Notes: a model not told the origin generated them from the letters alone. Positions 53,157 to 62,873 are shown, counted from the first letter of the stretch. The stretch: DNA of 64,000 nucleotides from Bordetella petrii (GCF_000067205.1 NC_010170.1:4712001-4776000), one strand, 5' to 3'. Made by a program: numbers and translations.

Positions 53157-54350
53157 ATGACTGTTTCGCGCCAACGTATTGTATTGCTGGCGGTTTTCGT
53201 GACCCTGGTCGCAGTCGGCGGCAGCTACACGCTGCTGCGCGGCCCGGCGGGCGGCGGCACGGCCCAGGCCCAGTCGGCCCCCGCCGCGCCCGCCGTGGAC
53301 GTGGCGCCCGCCCTGGGCAAGACCATTGTCGACTGGCAGGATTATTCCGGCCGGCTGGAAGCCATCGACCGGGTGGATATCCGCCCGCTGGTGTCGGGCA
53401 CGCTGACCGCGGTGCATTTTCAGGACGGCAGCCTGGTTCACAAGGGCGACCCGCTGTTCACGATTGACCCCCGCCCCTACGCCGCAGAAGTAGACCGCGC
53501 GGCCGCGCAATTGGCGGCTGCCCGCGCGCGGGTGGCCTTCACGGCGTCGGAATTGGCGCGCGGCAAACGGCTGCTGGCCGAAAACGCCATTGCCCGCCGC
53601 GATTTCGAGTCCAAGCGCAACGACGCGCGCGAGGCCGCCGCCAACCTGCAGGCGGCCGAGGCCGCGCTGGACGCCGCCAAGCTGAACCTGGGGTACACGG
53701 AAATCGTGGCGCCGGTGGACGGGCGCGTGTCGCGCGCCGAGATCACCGAGGGCAACGTGGTGGCCGCGGGCGCCGGCTCGGTGCCGCTGACCACGCTGGT
53801 GTCGGTATCGAAAATGTACGCCTCGTTCGACGTGGACGAGCAGGCCTACCTGAAGTACGTCAGTCCGGCGCGGGTGGCCGGCGTGTCGGTGCCGGTGCAG
53901 CTGGGCCTGTCCAACGAAACGGGTTATTCGCGGGATGGGGTTGTGCATTCGGTGGACAACCGCATCGACACCTTGTCGGGCACGATCCGCGTGCGCGCCG
54001 TGTTCGACAACCCCGACGGCCTGCTGGTGCCGGGTATGTATGCCCGCATCCGACTGGGCAGCACGCAGCCGCGCGAGGCGGTGCTGGTTGAAGAACGCGC
54101 CATAGGCACTGACCAGGACAAGCGCTTCGTGCTGGTGGTGGACGACGCCAACAAAACCGCGTACCGCCGCGTGTCGCTGGGCGCCAGCCAGGGCAACCTG
54201 CGCGTCATCACCAGCGGCCTGAAGGCTGGCGAGCGCATTGTGGTCAACGGCCTGCAACGGGTGCGCCCGGGCGACACCGTGGCGCCCAACCTGGTGTCGA
54301 TGGACGCCTCGCCGGCCGCCGTGCAAACCGCCTCGGCCAGCCTGAACTAA
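53157..54350 (+). CDS. mexE: RND efflux periplasmic adaptor (MexE-like)
   Basis: 397 aa. N-terminal membrane anchor (RIVLLAVFVTLVAVGGSYTL). Membrane-fusion-protein domains in order: lipoyl half (DYSGRLEAIDRVDIRPLVSG, LVHKGDPLFTIDPRPYAAEV), helical hairpin (about 110-170), lipoyl half (LNLGYTEIVAPVDGRVSRAE), beta-barrel (DVDEQAYLKYVSPARVAGVS) and membrane-proximal domain (FVLVVDDANKTAYRRVSLGA, GERIVVNGLQRVRPG). Blocks align closely with Pseudomonas MexE. It joins the RND pump to the outer-membrane channel encoded downstream. AAGGAAAC precedes the ATG. Confidence 0.93.
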   Translation: MTVSRQRIVLLAVFVTLVAVGGSYTLLRGPAGGGTAQAQSAPAAPAVDVAPALGKTIVDWQDYSGRLEAIDRVDIRPLVSGTLTAVHFQDGSLVHKGDPLFTIDPRPYAAEVDRAAAQLAAARARVAFTASELARGKRLLAENAIARRDFESKRNDAREAAANLQAAEAALDAAKLNLGYTEIVAPVDGRVSRAEITEGNVVAAGAGSVPLTTLVSVSKMYASFDVDEQAYLKYVSPARVAGVSVPVQLGLSNETGYSRDGVVHSVDNRIDTLSGTIRVRAVFDNPDGLLVPGMYARIRLGSTQPREAVLVEERAIGTDQDKRFVLVVDDANKTAYRRVSLGASQGNLRVITSGLKAGERIVVNGLQRVRPGDTVAPNLVSMDASPAAVQTASASLN

Positions 54351-54366
54351 GCGATCGGAAGCAAGC

Positions 54367-57300
54367 ATGAATATTTCTAAATTCTTCATCGACCGGCCGA
54401 TCTTCGCGGGCGTGCTGTCGGTGATCGTGCTGCTGGCGGGCCTGTTGGCCATGTTCCAGCTGCCGATTTCCGAGTACCCGGAAGTGGTGCCGCCCTCGGT
54501 GGTGGTGCGGGCGCAGTATCCCGGCGCCAACCCCAAGGTTATTGCCGCCACGGTGGCTTCGCCGCTGGAAGAGTCCATTAACGGCGTCGAAGACATGCTG
54601 TATATGCAGTCGCAGGCCAACAGCGACGGCAACCTGGCGGTCACCGTGTACTTCAAGCTGGGCGTCGACCCCGACAAGGCCCAGCAGCTGGTGCAGAACC
54701 GCGTGTCGCAGGCGCTGCCGCGCCTGCCGCCCGACGTGCAGCGCCTGGGCGTGACCACCACCAAGAGCTCGCCCACCCTGACGCTGGTGGTGCATTTGAT
54801 CTCGCCCAACGACCGCTACGACATCACCTACCTGCGCAACTACGCGGTGCTGAACGTGAAGGATCGCCTGTCGCGCATCGGCGGTGTGGGCGAAGTGCAG
54901 ATCTGGGGTTCGGGCAGCTACTCGATGCGCGTATGGCTGGACCCGCAGAAAGTGGCCCAGCGCGGCCTGACGGCTACCGACGTGGTCAACGCCATCCGCG
55001 AGCAGAACGTGCAGGTGGCCGCCGGCGTAATCGGCGCCTCGCCCACGCAGGGCGACGTGCCCATGCAGTTCTCGGTGAACGCCCAGGGCCGCCTGCAGAA
55101 CGAGACCGAGTTCGGCAACATCATCCTGAAGTCGTCGCCCGACGGCGCCGTGACCCGGCTGTCGGACGTGGCGCGCATCGAGCTGGGCGCGCAGGAATAC
55201 GGCCTGCGCTCGCTGCTGAACAACAAGCCCGCCATCGGCATGGGCATCATGCAGTCGCCCGGGGCCAATGCGCTGGATGTGTCGGCGCAGGTGCGCGAGA
55301 CCATGAAAGAGCTGTCGGCGGATTTCCCGCCGGGGCTGGAATACCGCATTGAGTACGACCCCACGCAATTCGTGCGGTCGAGCATCAAGGCGGTGATCTC
55401 GACGCTGCTGGAAGCCATCGCGCTGGTGGTGCTGGTGGTGATCGTGTTCCTGCAGACCTGGCGCGCGTCCATTATTCCGCTGCTGGCGGTGCCGGTGTCT
55501 ATTGTCGGCACGTTCTCGCTGTTGCTGTTGTTCGGCTATTCGATCAACGCGCTGTCGCTGTTCGGCATGGTGCTGGCCATCGGGATCGTGGTCGACGACG
55601 CGATCGTGGTGGTGGAAAACGTCGAGCGCAACATCGCGGCCGGGCTGACGCCGCGCGAGGCCACGTACCGCGCCATGCGCGAGGTCAGCGGGCCCATTAT
55701 CGCCATCGCCCTGACGCTGTGCGCGGTGTTCGTGCCGCTGGCGTTCATGACCGGGCTGTCGGGCCAGTTCTATAAGCAGTTCGCCATGACCATCGCCATC
55801 TCGACGGTGATCTCGGCGTTCAACTCGCTGACCTTGTCGCCGGCGCTGTCGGCCCTGCTGCTCAAGGGTCACCACGACAAGCCCGACTGGCTGACGCGCG
55901 GCATGAACCGGGTGTTCGGCGGCTTTTTCAACTGGTTCAACCGGTTCTTCGGGCGGGCTTCCGACTCGTACGCCACCGGCATTACCGGCGTGATTCGCCG
56001 CAAGGGCGGCGCGATGGCGGTGTATGCGGTGCTGCTGGCGGCCACGGTGGGTATTTCGTACCTGGTGCCTGGCGGCTTCGTGCCCGCGCAGGACAAGCAA
56101 TACCTGATCGGCTTTGCCCAGCTGCCCAATGGCGCCTCGCTGGACCGCACCGAAGACGTGATCCGCCGCATGTCGGACATTGCGCTGAAAGAGCCTGGCG
56201 TGGAAAGCGCCATTGCCTTCCCGGGGCTGTCGATCAACGGCTTTACCAACAGTTCCAGCGCCGGCATCGTGTTCGTGACGCTCAAGCCGTTCGACGAGCG
56301 CCACAGCGCGGAGCTGTCGGGCAACGCCATTACCGGCAGCCTGAACGCCAAGTTCGCCAGCATCAAGGACGCCTTCATCGCGGTGTTCCCGCCCCCGCCC
56401 GTCATGGGGCTGGGCACCATGGGCGGCTTCAAGCTGCAGATCGAAGACCGCGCCGCGCTGGGCTATGCCGAGCTGGACAAGGCCACCCAGGCCTTCCTGG
56501 CCAAGGCGCGCCAGGCACCCGAACTGGGCCCCACGTTCTCGAACTACCAGATCAACGTGCCGCAGCTCGACGTGGACCTGGACCGCGTGAAGGCCAAGCA
56601 GCTGGGCGTGCCGGTGACCGACGTGTTCGACACGCTGCAGATCTACCTGGGCTCGATGTACGTGAACGACTTCAATCGCTTCGGCCGCGTGTTCCAGGTG
56701 CGGGCCCAGGCCGACGCGCCGTTCCGCGCGCACCCGGACGACATTCTGCAACTGAAGACGCGCAGCGACTCGGGCCAGATGGTGCCGTTGTCGGCGCTGG
56801 TGGATGTGAAGCAGACCTTCGGCCCGGAAATGGTGGTTCGCTACAACGGCTATACGGCCGCCGACATTAATGGCGGCCCGGCGCCGGGGTATTCGTCGGA
56901 CCAGGCGCAGGACGCGGCCGAGCGCATTGCCGCGGAAACGCTGCCGCGCGGCGTGAAGTTCGAATGGACCGACCTGACCTACCAGCAGATTCTGGCGGGC
57001 AACGCCGGCATCTGGGTGTTCCCCATCAGCGTGCTGCTGGTGTTCCTGGTGCTGGCCGCGCTGTATGAAAGCCTGACGCTGCCGCTGGCGGTGATCCTGA
57101 TCGTGCCGATGAGCATTCTGGCGGCGCTGACCGGGGTGTGGCTGACGAGCGGCGACAACAACATCTTCACGCAGATCGGCCTGATGGTTCTGGTTGGGTT
57201 GTCGGCGAAGAACGCGATCCTGATCGTGGAATTCGCGCGCGAACTGGAAATGCAGGGCAGCACGCCGCTGCAGGCGGCCATCGAGGCCAGCCGGCTGCGC

Positions 57301-57552
57301 CTGCGCCCCATTTTGATGACCTCGATCGCATTCATCATGGGGGTGGTGCCGCTGGTGCTGTCCTCGGGCGCCGGCTCGGAAATGCGGCATGCCATGGGTG
57401 TGGCGGTGTTCTTCGGCATGCTGGGCGTGACGCTGTTCGGGCTGTTCCTGACGCCGGTGTTCTACGTGCTGTTGCGCACCCTGAGCGCGCGCAAGCTGCA
57501 TTCGGCCGCGCAGCACGAGGCCCCGGTCACCGCGCCGCATACCGGCCATTGA
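54367..57552 (+). CDS. mexF: RND multidrug efflux pump, inner-membrane subunit (MexF-like)
   Basis: 1061 aa, normal for HAE1 RND pumps. N-terminus MNISKFFIDRPIFAGVLSVI, twelve membrane helices, proton-relay Asp pair in GMVLAIGIVVDDAIVVVENV (TM4) and the conserved Lys in the TM10-like LMVLVGLSAKNAILIVEFAR. The TMGGFKLQIEDR segment in the porter domain is shared with MexF/OqxB rather than AcrB. It exports hydrophobic drugs from the periplasm or inner leaflet using the proton gradient. It is 16 bp after the adaptor gene and 8 bp before the channel gene. Confidence 0.95.
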   Translation: MNISKFFIDRPIFAGVLSVIVLLAGLLAMFQLPISEYPEVVPPSVVVRAQYPGANPKVIAATVASPLEESINGVEDMLYMQSQANSDGNLAVTVYFKLGVDPDKAQQLVQNRVSQALPRLPPDVQRLGVTTTKSSPTLTLVVHLISPNDRYDITYLRNYAVLNVKDRLSRIGGVGEVQIWGSGSYSMRVWLDPQKVAQRGLTATDVVNAIREQNVQVAAGVIGASPTQGDVPMQFSVNAQGRLQNETEFGNIILKSSPDGAVTRLSDVARIELGAQEYGLRSLLNNKPAIGMGIMQSPGANALDVSAQVRETMKELSADFPPGLEYRIEYDPTQFVRSSIKAVISTLLEAIALVVLVVIVFLQTWRASIIPLLAVPVSIVGTFSLLLLFGYSINALSLFGMVLAIGIVVDDAIVVVENVERNIAAGLTPREATYRAMREVSGPIIAIALTLCAVFVPLAFMTGLSGQFYKQFAMTIAISTVISAFNSLTLSPALSALLLKGHHDKPDWLTRGMNRVFGGFFNWFNRFFGRASDSYATGITGVIRRKGGAMAVYAVLLAATVGISYLVPGGFVPAQDKQYLIGFAQLPNGASLDRTEDVIRRMSDIALKEPGVESAIAFPGLSINGFTNSSSAGIVFVTLKPFDERHSAELSGNAITGSLNAKFASIKDAFIAVFPPPPVMGLGTMGGFKLQIEDRAALGYAELDKATQAFLAKARQAPELGPTFSNYQINVPQLDVDLDRVKAKQLGVPVTDVFDTLQIYLGSMYVNDFNRFGRVFQVRAQADAPFRAHPDDILQLKTRSDSGQMVPLSALVDVKQTFGPEMVVRYNGYTAADINGGPAPGYSSDQAQDAAERIAAETLPRGVKFEWTDLTYQQILAGNAGIWVFPISVLLVFLVLAALYESLTLPLAVILIVPMSILAALTGVWLTSGDNNIFTQIGLMVLVGLSAKNAILIVEFARELEMQGSTPLQAAIEASRLRLRPILMTSIAFIMGVVPLVLSSGAGSEMRHAMGVAVFFGMLGVTLFGLFLTPVFYVLLRTLSARKLHSAAQHEAPVTAPHTGH

Positions 57553-57560
57553 AGAGAAAC

Positions 57561-59039
57561 ATGATCATGAAGCACTTATTGACACGTGCCCCCGCCCTGT
57601 TGGCCGCGCTGCTGGTGCTGGCCGGCTGCGCGGTGGGCCCCGAGTACCAGCGGCCAGAGGTTGACACGCCGGCGGCCTACAAGGAAGCCCTGCCCGCGCA
57701 TGAAGCCGGCAGCTGGCAGACAGCCCAGCCGGCCGAAGAGGCGCTGCGCGGCGAATGGTGGAAGCTGTTCGGCGACGACACGCTGAACGCGCTGGAAACG
57801 CAGGCGCAGCAGGCCAACCACAGCCTGCAGGCCGCGGCGGCCCGCCTGAAGCAGGCGCGCGCGCTGCTGGGCAATGCCCGCTCGGAGCAGTTCCCCACCG
57901 TGGATGCCGGCTTCGGCCCCACGCGCCAGCGCCCTTCGCCGGCCTCGCAGGGCCTGTCGGCCAACGACTCGACCGACCCCTCGACACTGTGGCGCGCCCA
58001 GGTGGGCGTGTCTTACGAGGTTGACCTGTTCGGCCGCGTGGCGTCTACCGTGGACGCCGCCACCGCCGACGTGCAGCAAAGCGAGGCCCTGTACCGTTCG
58101 GTGCTGCTGGCCCTGCAGGCAGACGTTGCGCAGGCTTATTTCCAGGTGCGCGAGCTGGATGCCGGCCTGCAGCTGTACCGCCAGACCGTCGAACTGCGCG
58201 CCGAGACGCTGCAGCTGATCCAGCGCCGCTATGACGCGGGCGACATCAGCGAGCTGGACCTGGCGCGCGCCCGTTCGGAACTGGAGTCGGCGCGTTCCGA
58301 GGCGCTGGGCTTCGAGCGCCGCCGCGCCAATGCCGAGCATGCGCTGGCCGTGCTGCTGGGCAAGGCGCCGTCGGAGTTCAGCCTGCCCGCGCAGCCGCTG
58401 TCGCGGATCGCGGTGAATGTGCCGGCCGGCTTGCCGTCCACGCTGCTGGAGCGGCGTCCCGACATTGCCGCGGCCGAGCGCGCCATGGCGGCCGCCAACG
58501 CCCGGGTGGGCGTGGCGAAGTCGGCGTTCTTCCCCAGCCTGAACATCACGGGCGCGGCGGGCTTCGAGTCGGCGGAGCTGGGCGACCTGTTTGAATGGTC
58601 CAGCCGCACGTTCTTGCTGGGACCGCTGGTGGGCGCCGCGCTGTCGCTGCCGATTTTCGATGGCGGCCGCCGCCAGGCCGGCCTGGACCGCGCTCGCGCC
58701 GTTTATGAAGAAGACGTGGCGAACTACCGGCAAACCGTGCTGACGGCCTTCCGCGAAGTGGAAGACAACCTGGCCAACCTGCGCATCCTGTCCAGCCAGA
58801 CCGAGGCCCAGGACGCGGCGCTGCAGGCGTCGCAACGCGCGGCGCGTATCTCGCACACGCAGTACCGCGAAGGCTCGATCAGCTACCTGGACGTGATCGA
58901 GGCCGACCGCACGGTGCTGGCGCAGCAACGCGTGTCGGTGCAACTGGACGGCGAGCGCGCACGCTCGGCGGTCAACCTGGTGCGCGCGCTGGGCGGCGGC
59001 TGGGACACGCCGCTGCCGCCATCGCTGGCGCAGCGCTGA
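57561..59039 (+). CDS. RND efflux outer-membrane channel lipoprotein (OprN/NodT family)
   Basis: 492 aa from the ATG at 57561 (MIMKHLL) with GAAGAGA upstream. Lipobox LLVLAGCAVGPEYQRPEVD directs lipid attachment at Cys20 or so. Two outer-membrane efflux repeats (from WWKLFGDDTLNALETQAQQA and from about residue 285), ending YREGSISYLDVIEADRTVLA. It trimerises into the channel docked by the MexE/MexF-like pair. The much longer upstream frame inside mexF is spurious. Confidence 0.94.
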   Translation: MIMKHLLTRAPALLAALLVLAGCAVGPEYQRPEVDTPAAYKEALPAHEAGSWQTAQPAEEALRGEWWKLFGDDTLNALETQAQQANHSLQAAAARLKQARALLGNARSEQFPTVDAGFGPTRQRPSPASQGLSANDSTDPSTLWRAQVGVSYEVDLFGRVASTVDAATADVQQSEALYRSVLLALQADVAQAYFQVRELDAGLQLYRQTVELRAETLQLIQRRYDAGDISELDLARARSELESARSEALGFERRRANAEHALAVLLGKAPSEFSLPAQPLSRIAVNVPAGLPSTLLERRPDIAAAERAMAAANARVGVAKSAFFPSLNITGAAGFESAELGDLFEWSSRTFLLGPLVGAALSLPIFDGGRRQAGLDRARAVYEEDVANYRQTVLTAFREVEDNLANLRILSSQTEAQDAALQASQRAARISHTQYREGSISYLDVIEADRTVLAQQRVSVQLDGERARSAVNLVRALGGGWDTPLPPSLAQR

Positions 59040-59044
59040 TCTAG

Positions 59045-59265
59045 CGCTGGTCCAGTGCTGATGCATTGGTGATGCAGTGCTGGTGCTGTGCTGACGCGTG
59101 GATGGTGCAGTGCTGGTGCTGTGCTGGTGCTGTGCTGATGCAGTGCGGATGCAACGCTGATGGCTGTGCTGCCAGGTGTCTGACTCCGAAGGTGTCAGAC
59201 ACCGCCCGGCGAGCGGACCATCTGGCCATGCCTCGGTGCCTGACACCATCGGAGCCGGACACCTT
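59045..59265. repeat. GCTG-type low-complexity stretch followed by GGTGTC inverted repeats
   Basis: 59045-59160 is composed of variants of GCTGGTGCTGTGCTGATGCA, a purine/pyrimidine-biased short tandem repeat. It is followed by two hairpin units of the dispersed family: AGGTGTCTGACTCCGAAGGT with its complement (59174-59203) and GGTGCCTGACACC with GGAGCCGGACACC (59235-59264). This separates the RND operon from thpR and is a likely operon end. Confidence 0.75.
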
Positions 59266-59307
59266 GTATCAAGCGCCTGTTACCGGAGTCGGCCATAATG
59301 TGGCGTC

Positions 59308-59874
59308 ATGCCCGCCTCTTCCCGTTCCGATGTGCATGCCGCTGCGGCCACCCCGGCACGCCCGCGCCTGTTTTTCGCGTTATGGCCTGGGCCCGCACTG
59401 GCCGCCACGCTGGCGGACTGGGCCGCACAAGCCCAGGCCGCCTGCGGCGGGCGCGCCATGCGGCTCGATACCTTGCACCTGACCTTGGCATTTTTGGGCG
59501 CGGTCGACGCTGAGCGCGCGGCCGCGCTGGCCGCCGCCACGGCCCGGCAGCGCGCCGAGCCGGGCAGCTTTAGCCTGGACCGCTACGGCACGTTCGCGCG
59601 GCAGGGCATTGTGTGGGCCGGCCCCACCCTGGTGCCGCCCGCGCTGCAACGCACCCACGACGCCCTGTGGAACTGGCTGGAGCCGCTGGGCTTTGCGCGC
59701 CCGCCACAGGCTTTCAAGCCGCACGTCACGCTGCTGCGGCGGGCGCCCCGCCTGGACTGCGCGCCCGACGCGCCGCCGCCGGTGCAATGGCAATACCGGC
59801 GCTACGTGCTGGTGCAGTCCAGCCCCCAGAATGGCGTCGCCCACTATCGAGTGCTGGCCCGCTCGGCCGGCTGA
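59308..59874 (+). CDS. thpR: RNA 2',3'-cyclic phosphodiesterase (ThpR/LigT)
   Basis: 188 aa. Two HxTx catalytic motifs, LHLTLAFLG (about residue 55) and KPHVTLLRR (about residue 135), define the 2H phosphoesterase fold; RLFFALWPGPALAATLADWA is the usual first strand and helix. It hydrolyses 2',3'-cyclic phosphates on RNA and can ligate 2'-5' tRNA halves in vitro. Length is typical. 54 bp upstream of a HAD-type gene in the same direction. Confidence 0.92.
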   Translation: MPASSRSDVHAAAATPARPRLFFALWPGPALAATLADWAAQAQAACGGRAMRLDTLHLTLAFLGAVDAERAAALAAATARQRAEPGSFSLDRYGTFARQGIVWAGPTLVPPALQRTHDALWNWLEPLGFARPPQAFKPHVTLLRRAPRLDCAPDAPPPVQWQYRRYVLVQSSPQNGVAHYRVLARSAG

Positions 59875-59928
59875 CCGCGCCCCTGGCGCGTGGCACAATC
59901 GGGGCCCGTTCCCGCCCCGGCGCACACC

Positions 59929-60489
59929 ATGCTGATTCTGCTGGACCAAGACGGCGTCCTGGCCGACTTCGAACACGCCTTTCTGGCCGCGTGGCGCGCG
60001 CGCCACCCCGACATAGCGCCGGTGCCCTACGAAAACCGCCGCTCGTTCCGCATCCTGGACGATTACCCGCCCGAGCTGCGCGCCCGCGCCGAAGCCATTT
60101 ACACCGCCCCCGGCTTCATCCGCGACCTGCCGCCGGTGCCCGGCGCGGTCGAGGCCTACCGGGAATTGCTGGCGCTGGGCATGGACGTGCGCATCTGCAC
60201 CTCGCCCCTGCTGCAATTCGAGAACTGCGTGGCCGAAAAATACCTGTGGGTCGAACGCCACCTGGGCCGGGCGGCCACCGAACGCCTGGTGCTGACGCGC
60301 GACAAGACGCTGGTGCGCGGCGACCTGCTCATTGACGACAAGCCGCGCATCCAGGGCGCGGTGCGGCCCAGCTGGCGCCACATTGTGTACGACGCGCCCT
60401 ACAACCGCCACGAAACCGGACAGCCCCGGCTGACCTGGGCGAACTGGCGCAATGTACTGGCCGGCGAACTGTACCGGGCCGACACCTAG
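59929..60489 (+). CDS. 5'(3')-deoxyribonucleotidase-like HAD protein (NT5C family)
   Basis: 186 aa from the ATG at 59929; the upstream GTG-type extension is not needed. HAD motif I LLDQDGVLADFE with nucleophile Asp and general acid Asp, motif II DVRICTSPLLQ (Thr/Ser), motif III Lys in VLTRDKTLVRG and motif IV GDLLIDDKPRIQG. The Cys-Thr-Ser segment and ending HIVYDAPYNRH are as in the NT5C/YqfW group, which dephosphorylates deoxynucleoside monophosphates. Probably cotranscribed with thpR. Confidence 0.88.
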   Translation: MLILLDQDGVLADFEHAFLAAWRARHPDIAPVPYENRRSFRILDDYPPELRARAEAIYTAPGFIRDLPPVPGAVEAYRELLALGMDVRICTSPLLQFENCVAEKYLWVERHLGRAATERLVLTRDKTLVRGDLLIDDKPRIQGAVRPSWRHIVYDAPYNRHETGQPRLTWANWRNVLAGELYRADT

Positions 60490-60638
60490 CGCCCAGGACG
60501 GCGGGCCGTGGCCACGGCCGCGCGCCCAAATACTTATGCTGCCTGTCAGCGAAAACCGCTATCCTGGCGTTGACGGAAACCCCGCCGCGGGCCGCTTCCT
60601 GCCGGCCCCGGCGCCCCGATCGCCGAGGAGACTGCGCC

Positions 60639-61976
60639 ATGAATCTGCATCGCCTGCTGAAGCAGCGCCAGGCCGACCACAAACCCTTGCGCGTGGCGCT
60701 GATCGGCGCCGGCAAGTTCGGATCGATGTTCCTCAGCCAGGCGCGGCGAACGCCGGGCATACAGCTCGTGGCGGTGGCCGACCTGCGGCCCGACCGGGCG
60801 CGCGCCGCGCTGACCCGCGTGGGCTGGCCCGCCGACGCCCTGCGGGCCGACAGCGCGCCGGATGCGCTGCGCTCGGGCCGGGTGTATTTCAGCGACGACG
60901 CGGCCGCGGTGATCGCCTCGCCGGAAATCGAGATCGTGATCGACGCCACCGGCCAGGCGGCGGCAGGCATTGCGCACGTGCTGGCCTGCTGCGAACACGG
61001 CAAGCACATCATCATGGTCAACGTCGAGGCCGACGCGCTGGCCGGCCCGCTGCTGGCCCGCCGCGCCCGCGAAGCCGGCATCGTTTATTCGCTGGCCTAT
61101 GGCGACCAGCCCGCCCTGATCTGCGAGATGGTCGACTGGGCGCGCGCCAGCGGATTCGAGGTTATTGCCGCCGGCAAGGGCACCAAGTACCTGCCCGAGT
61201 TCCATACCTCGACGCCGGACACCGTGTGGCCCTACTACGGGTTCACCGATGAAATGGTGGCCGCCGGGGATTTCAACGCGCAGATGTTCAACAGCTTTCT
61301 GGACGGCACCAAGAGCGCCATCGAAATGGCGGCCGTGGCCAACGCCACCGGCCTGCTGCCGGCGCCGTCCGGCCTGCACTTTCCGCCCTGCGGCGTGGAC
61401 GACCTGGCCCGCGTGCTGCGCCCGCGCGACGACGGCGGCATGCTGCACCATCGCGGCCAGGTCGAGGTGATTTCGTCGCTGGAGCGCGACGGACGCCCGG
61501 TATTCCGCGACCTGCGCTGGGGGGTGTATGTGACGCTGGCGGCCGACAGCGACTACGTGCGGCGCTGCTTCAAGGAATATGGCCTGATCACCGACCCCAC
61601 CGGCAACTATGCGGCCATGTACAAGCCCTATCACCTGATCGGCCTGGAACTGGGCATCAGCGTGGCCAGCGTGGGCCTGCGGCGCGAACCCACAGGCTCG
61701 CCCTCGGGCTGGCACGGCGATGTGGTGGCCACCGCCAAGCGCGACCTGCCCGCCGGGCAGGAACTCGACGGCGAAGGCGGCTACACGGTGTACGGCAAGC
61801 TGATGCCGGCGCGCGACTCGGTGAAAGACGGTTATCTGCCGCTGGGTCTGGCGCACAAGGTGAAGCTGAAGAATCCGGTGCGGCAGTCGCAGGCCATACG
61901 CTGGCACGACGTCGATTTCGACGAACAGACGCCCGCCGTGCAGTTCCGCCGAGAAATGGAGCAGTCGTTCGCCTGA
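60639..61976 (+). CDS. NAD(P)-dependent oxidoreductase with SAF domain (homoserine dehydrogenase-like)
   Basis: 445 aa from the ATG 9 nt after GAGGAG. Rossmann start LRVALIGAGKFGSMFLSQAR, then DLRPDRARAALTRVG and IDATGQAAAGIAHVLACCEH; central dimerisation region with GKGTKYLPEFHTSTPDT and FLDGTKSAIEMAAVANATGL; C-terminal SAF-type domain (VVATAKRDLPAGQELDGEGG). Related proteins are often annotated as homoserine dehydrogenase-like or flagellar-basal-body-associated SAF oxidoreductases; the true substrate is unknown. It stands alone, convergent with the LysR at 61992, 15 bp apart. Confidence 0.85.
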   Translation: MNLHRLLKQRQADHKPLRVALIGAGKFGSMFLSQARRTPGIQLVAVADLRPDRARAALTRVGWPADALRADSAPDALRSGRVYFSDDAAAVIASPEIEIVIDATGQAAAGIAHVLACCEHGKHIIMVNVEADALAGPLLARRAREAGIVYSLAYGDQPALICEMVDWARASGFEVIAAGKGTKYLPEFHTSTPDTVWPYYGFTDEMVAAGDFNAQMFNSFLDGTKSAIEMAAVANATGLLPAPSGLHFPPCGVDDLARVLRPRDDGGMLHHRGQVEVISSLERDGRPVFRDLRWGVYVTLAADSDYVRRCFKEYGLITDPTGNYAAMYKPYHLIGLELGISVASVGLRREPTGSPSGWHGDVVATAKRDLPAGQELDGEGGYTVYGKLMPARDSVKDGYLPLGLAHKVKLKNPVRQSQAIRWHDVDFDEQTPAVQFRREMEQSFA

Positions 61977-61991
61977 CGGCGGGCGAACGCG

Positions 61992-62873
61992 TCAGATGCG
62001 TTCGGCGAAAAAATCCAGGAAGCAGGCAATGCGCCGCGCCAACTGCGTGTTGCGGTAGTACACCGCGTGCATGGGCTGCACGTAGTCAGTGCAGGCGTTT
62101 TCCAGCAGCTTCACCAACCGCCCCTCGGCCAGGTCGGCTTTCAGCATGAATTCGCTCAGGCAGGCAATGCCCACGCCATTAATGGCCAGCTGGCGCTGGG
62201 TTTCGCCGCTAGAGGCCGCCAGCGTGGGCACGATGGTGAATTCGGCACCGCCCGCGTGGCGCAGCGGCCATACGTTCAGGGTCTCGGGCTGGGTGAAGCC
62301 CAGCAGCTCGTGCTGGCGCAGGGCCTCGACCGTGGCCGGCGCCCCGCGGCGCGCCACATAGGCCGGACTGGCCACCACCAGGCGGCGCGATGGCCGCAGC
62401 GGCCGCGCGTGCAGGCTGGAATCCGACAACGGCCCGGCGCGCAGCGCGATGTCGGTGCGATGCTCGACCAGATCGACGATGCGGTCATTGCTGGTCAGTT
62501 CCAGGGAAATTTCAGGGTAGCGCTGGCGGAATTCGGCAATGTACGGCACCACGCAGTGGAGCATCACCGGCGCCGACGCATCTACCCGCAGCTTGCCGGC
62601 GGGCTGCTGGCGGCGGATGCGCATGCATTCTTCGGCGTCGTCCAGGTCGCCCACGATGCCGCGCGCGCGCTGCAGGAACAACTGCCCTTCTTCGGTGAGC
62701 TCCATGCGCCGAGTGGTGCGCGTCAGCAGCGTCACGCCCAGCTGGGTTTCCAGGCGCGACAGGCTGCGGCTGACGCCCGAAGCCGTCTGCCCCAGGAACT
62801 CGGCGGCGGCGCTCATGCTGCCTGTGTCCACCACCGCCAGAAAGACACGCAAGGCGTCGGAACTGAGCGCCAT
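61992..62873 (-). CDS. LysR-family regulator, divergent from MFS exporter
   Basis: 293 aa. HTH MALSSDALRVFLAVVDTGSM then SAAAEFLGQTASGVSRSLSR and LLTRTTRRMELTEEGQLFLQ. Effector domain with RVDASAPVMLHCVVPYIAEF and IVDLVEHRTDIALRAGPLSD. It is divergent from the MFS gene at 62983 with 109 bp between, so it very probably regulates it. Confidence 0.92.
   Translation of the reverse strand: MALSSDALRVFLAVVDTGSMSAAAEFLGQTASGVSRSLSRLETQLGVTLLTRTTRRMELTEEGQLFLQRARGIVGDLDDAEECMRIRRQQPAGKLRVDASAPVMLHCVVPYIAEFRQRYPEISLELTSNDRIVDLVEHRTDIALRAGPLSDSSLHARPLRPSRRLVVASPAYVARRGAPATVEALRQHELLGFTQPETLNVWPLRHAGGAEFTIVPTLAASSGETQRQLAINGVGIACLSEFMLKADLAEGRLVKLLENACTDYVQPMHAVYYRNTQLARRIACFLDFFAERI

Noticed and set aside
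54244..57549. 1101-codon minus-strand ORF opposite mexF
   Set aside because: Shadow frame caused by high GC; His/Gln/Arg-rich low-complexity translation.
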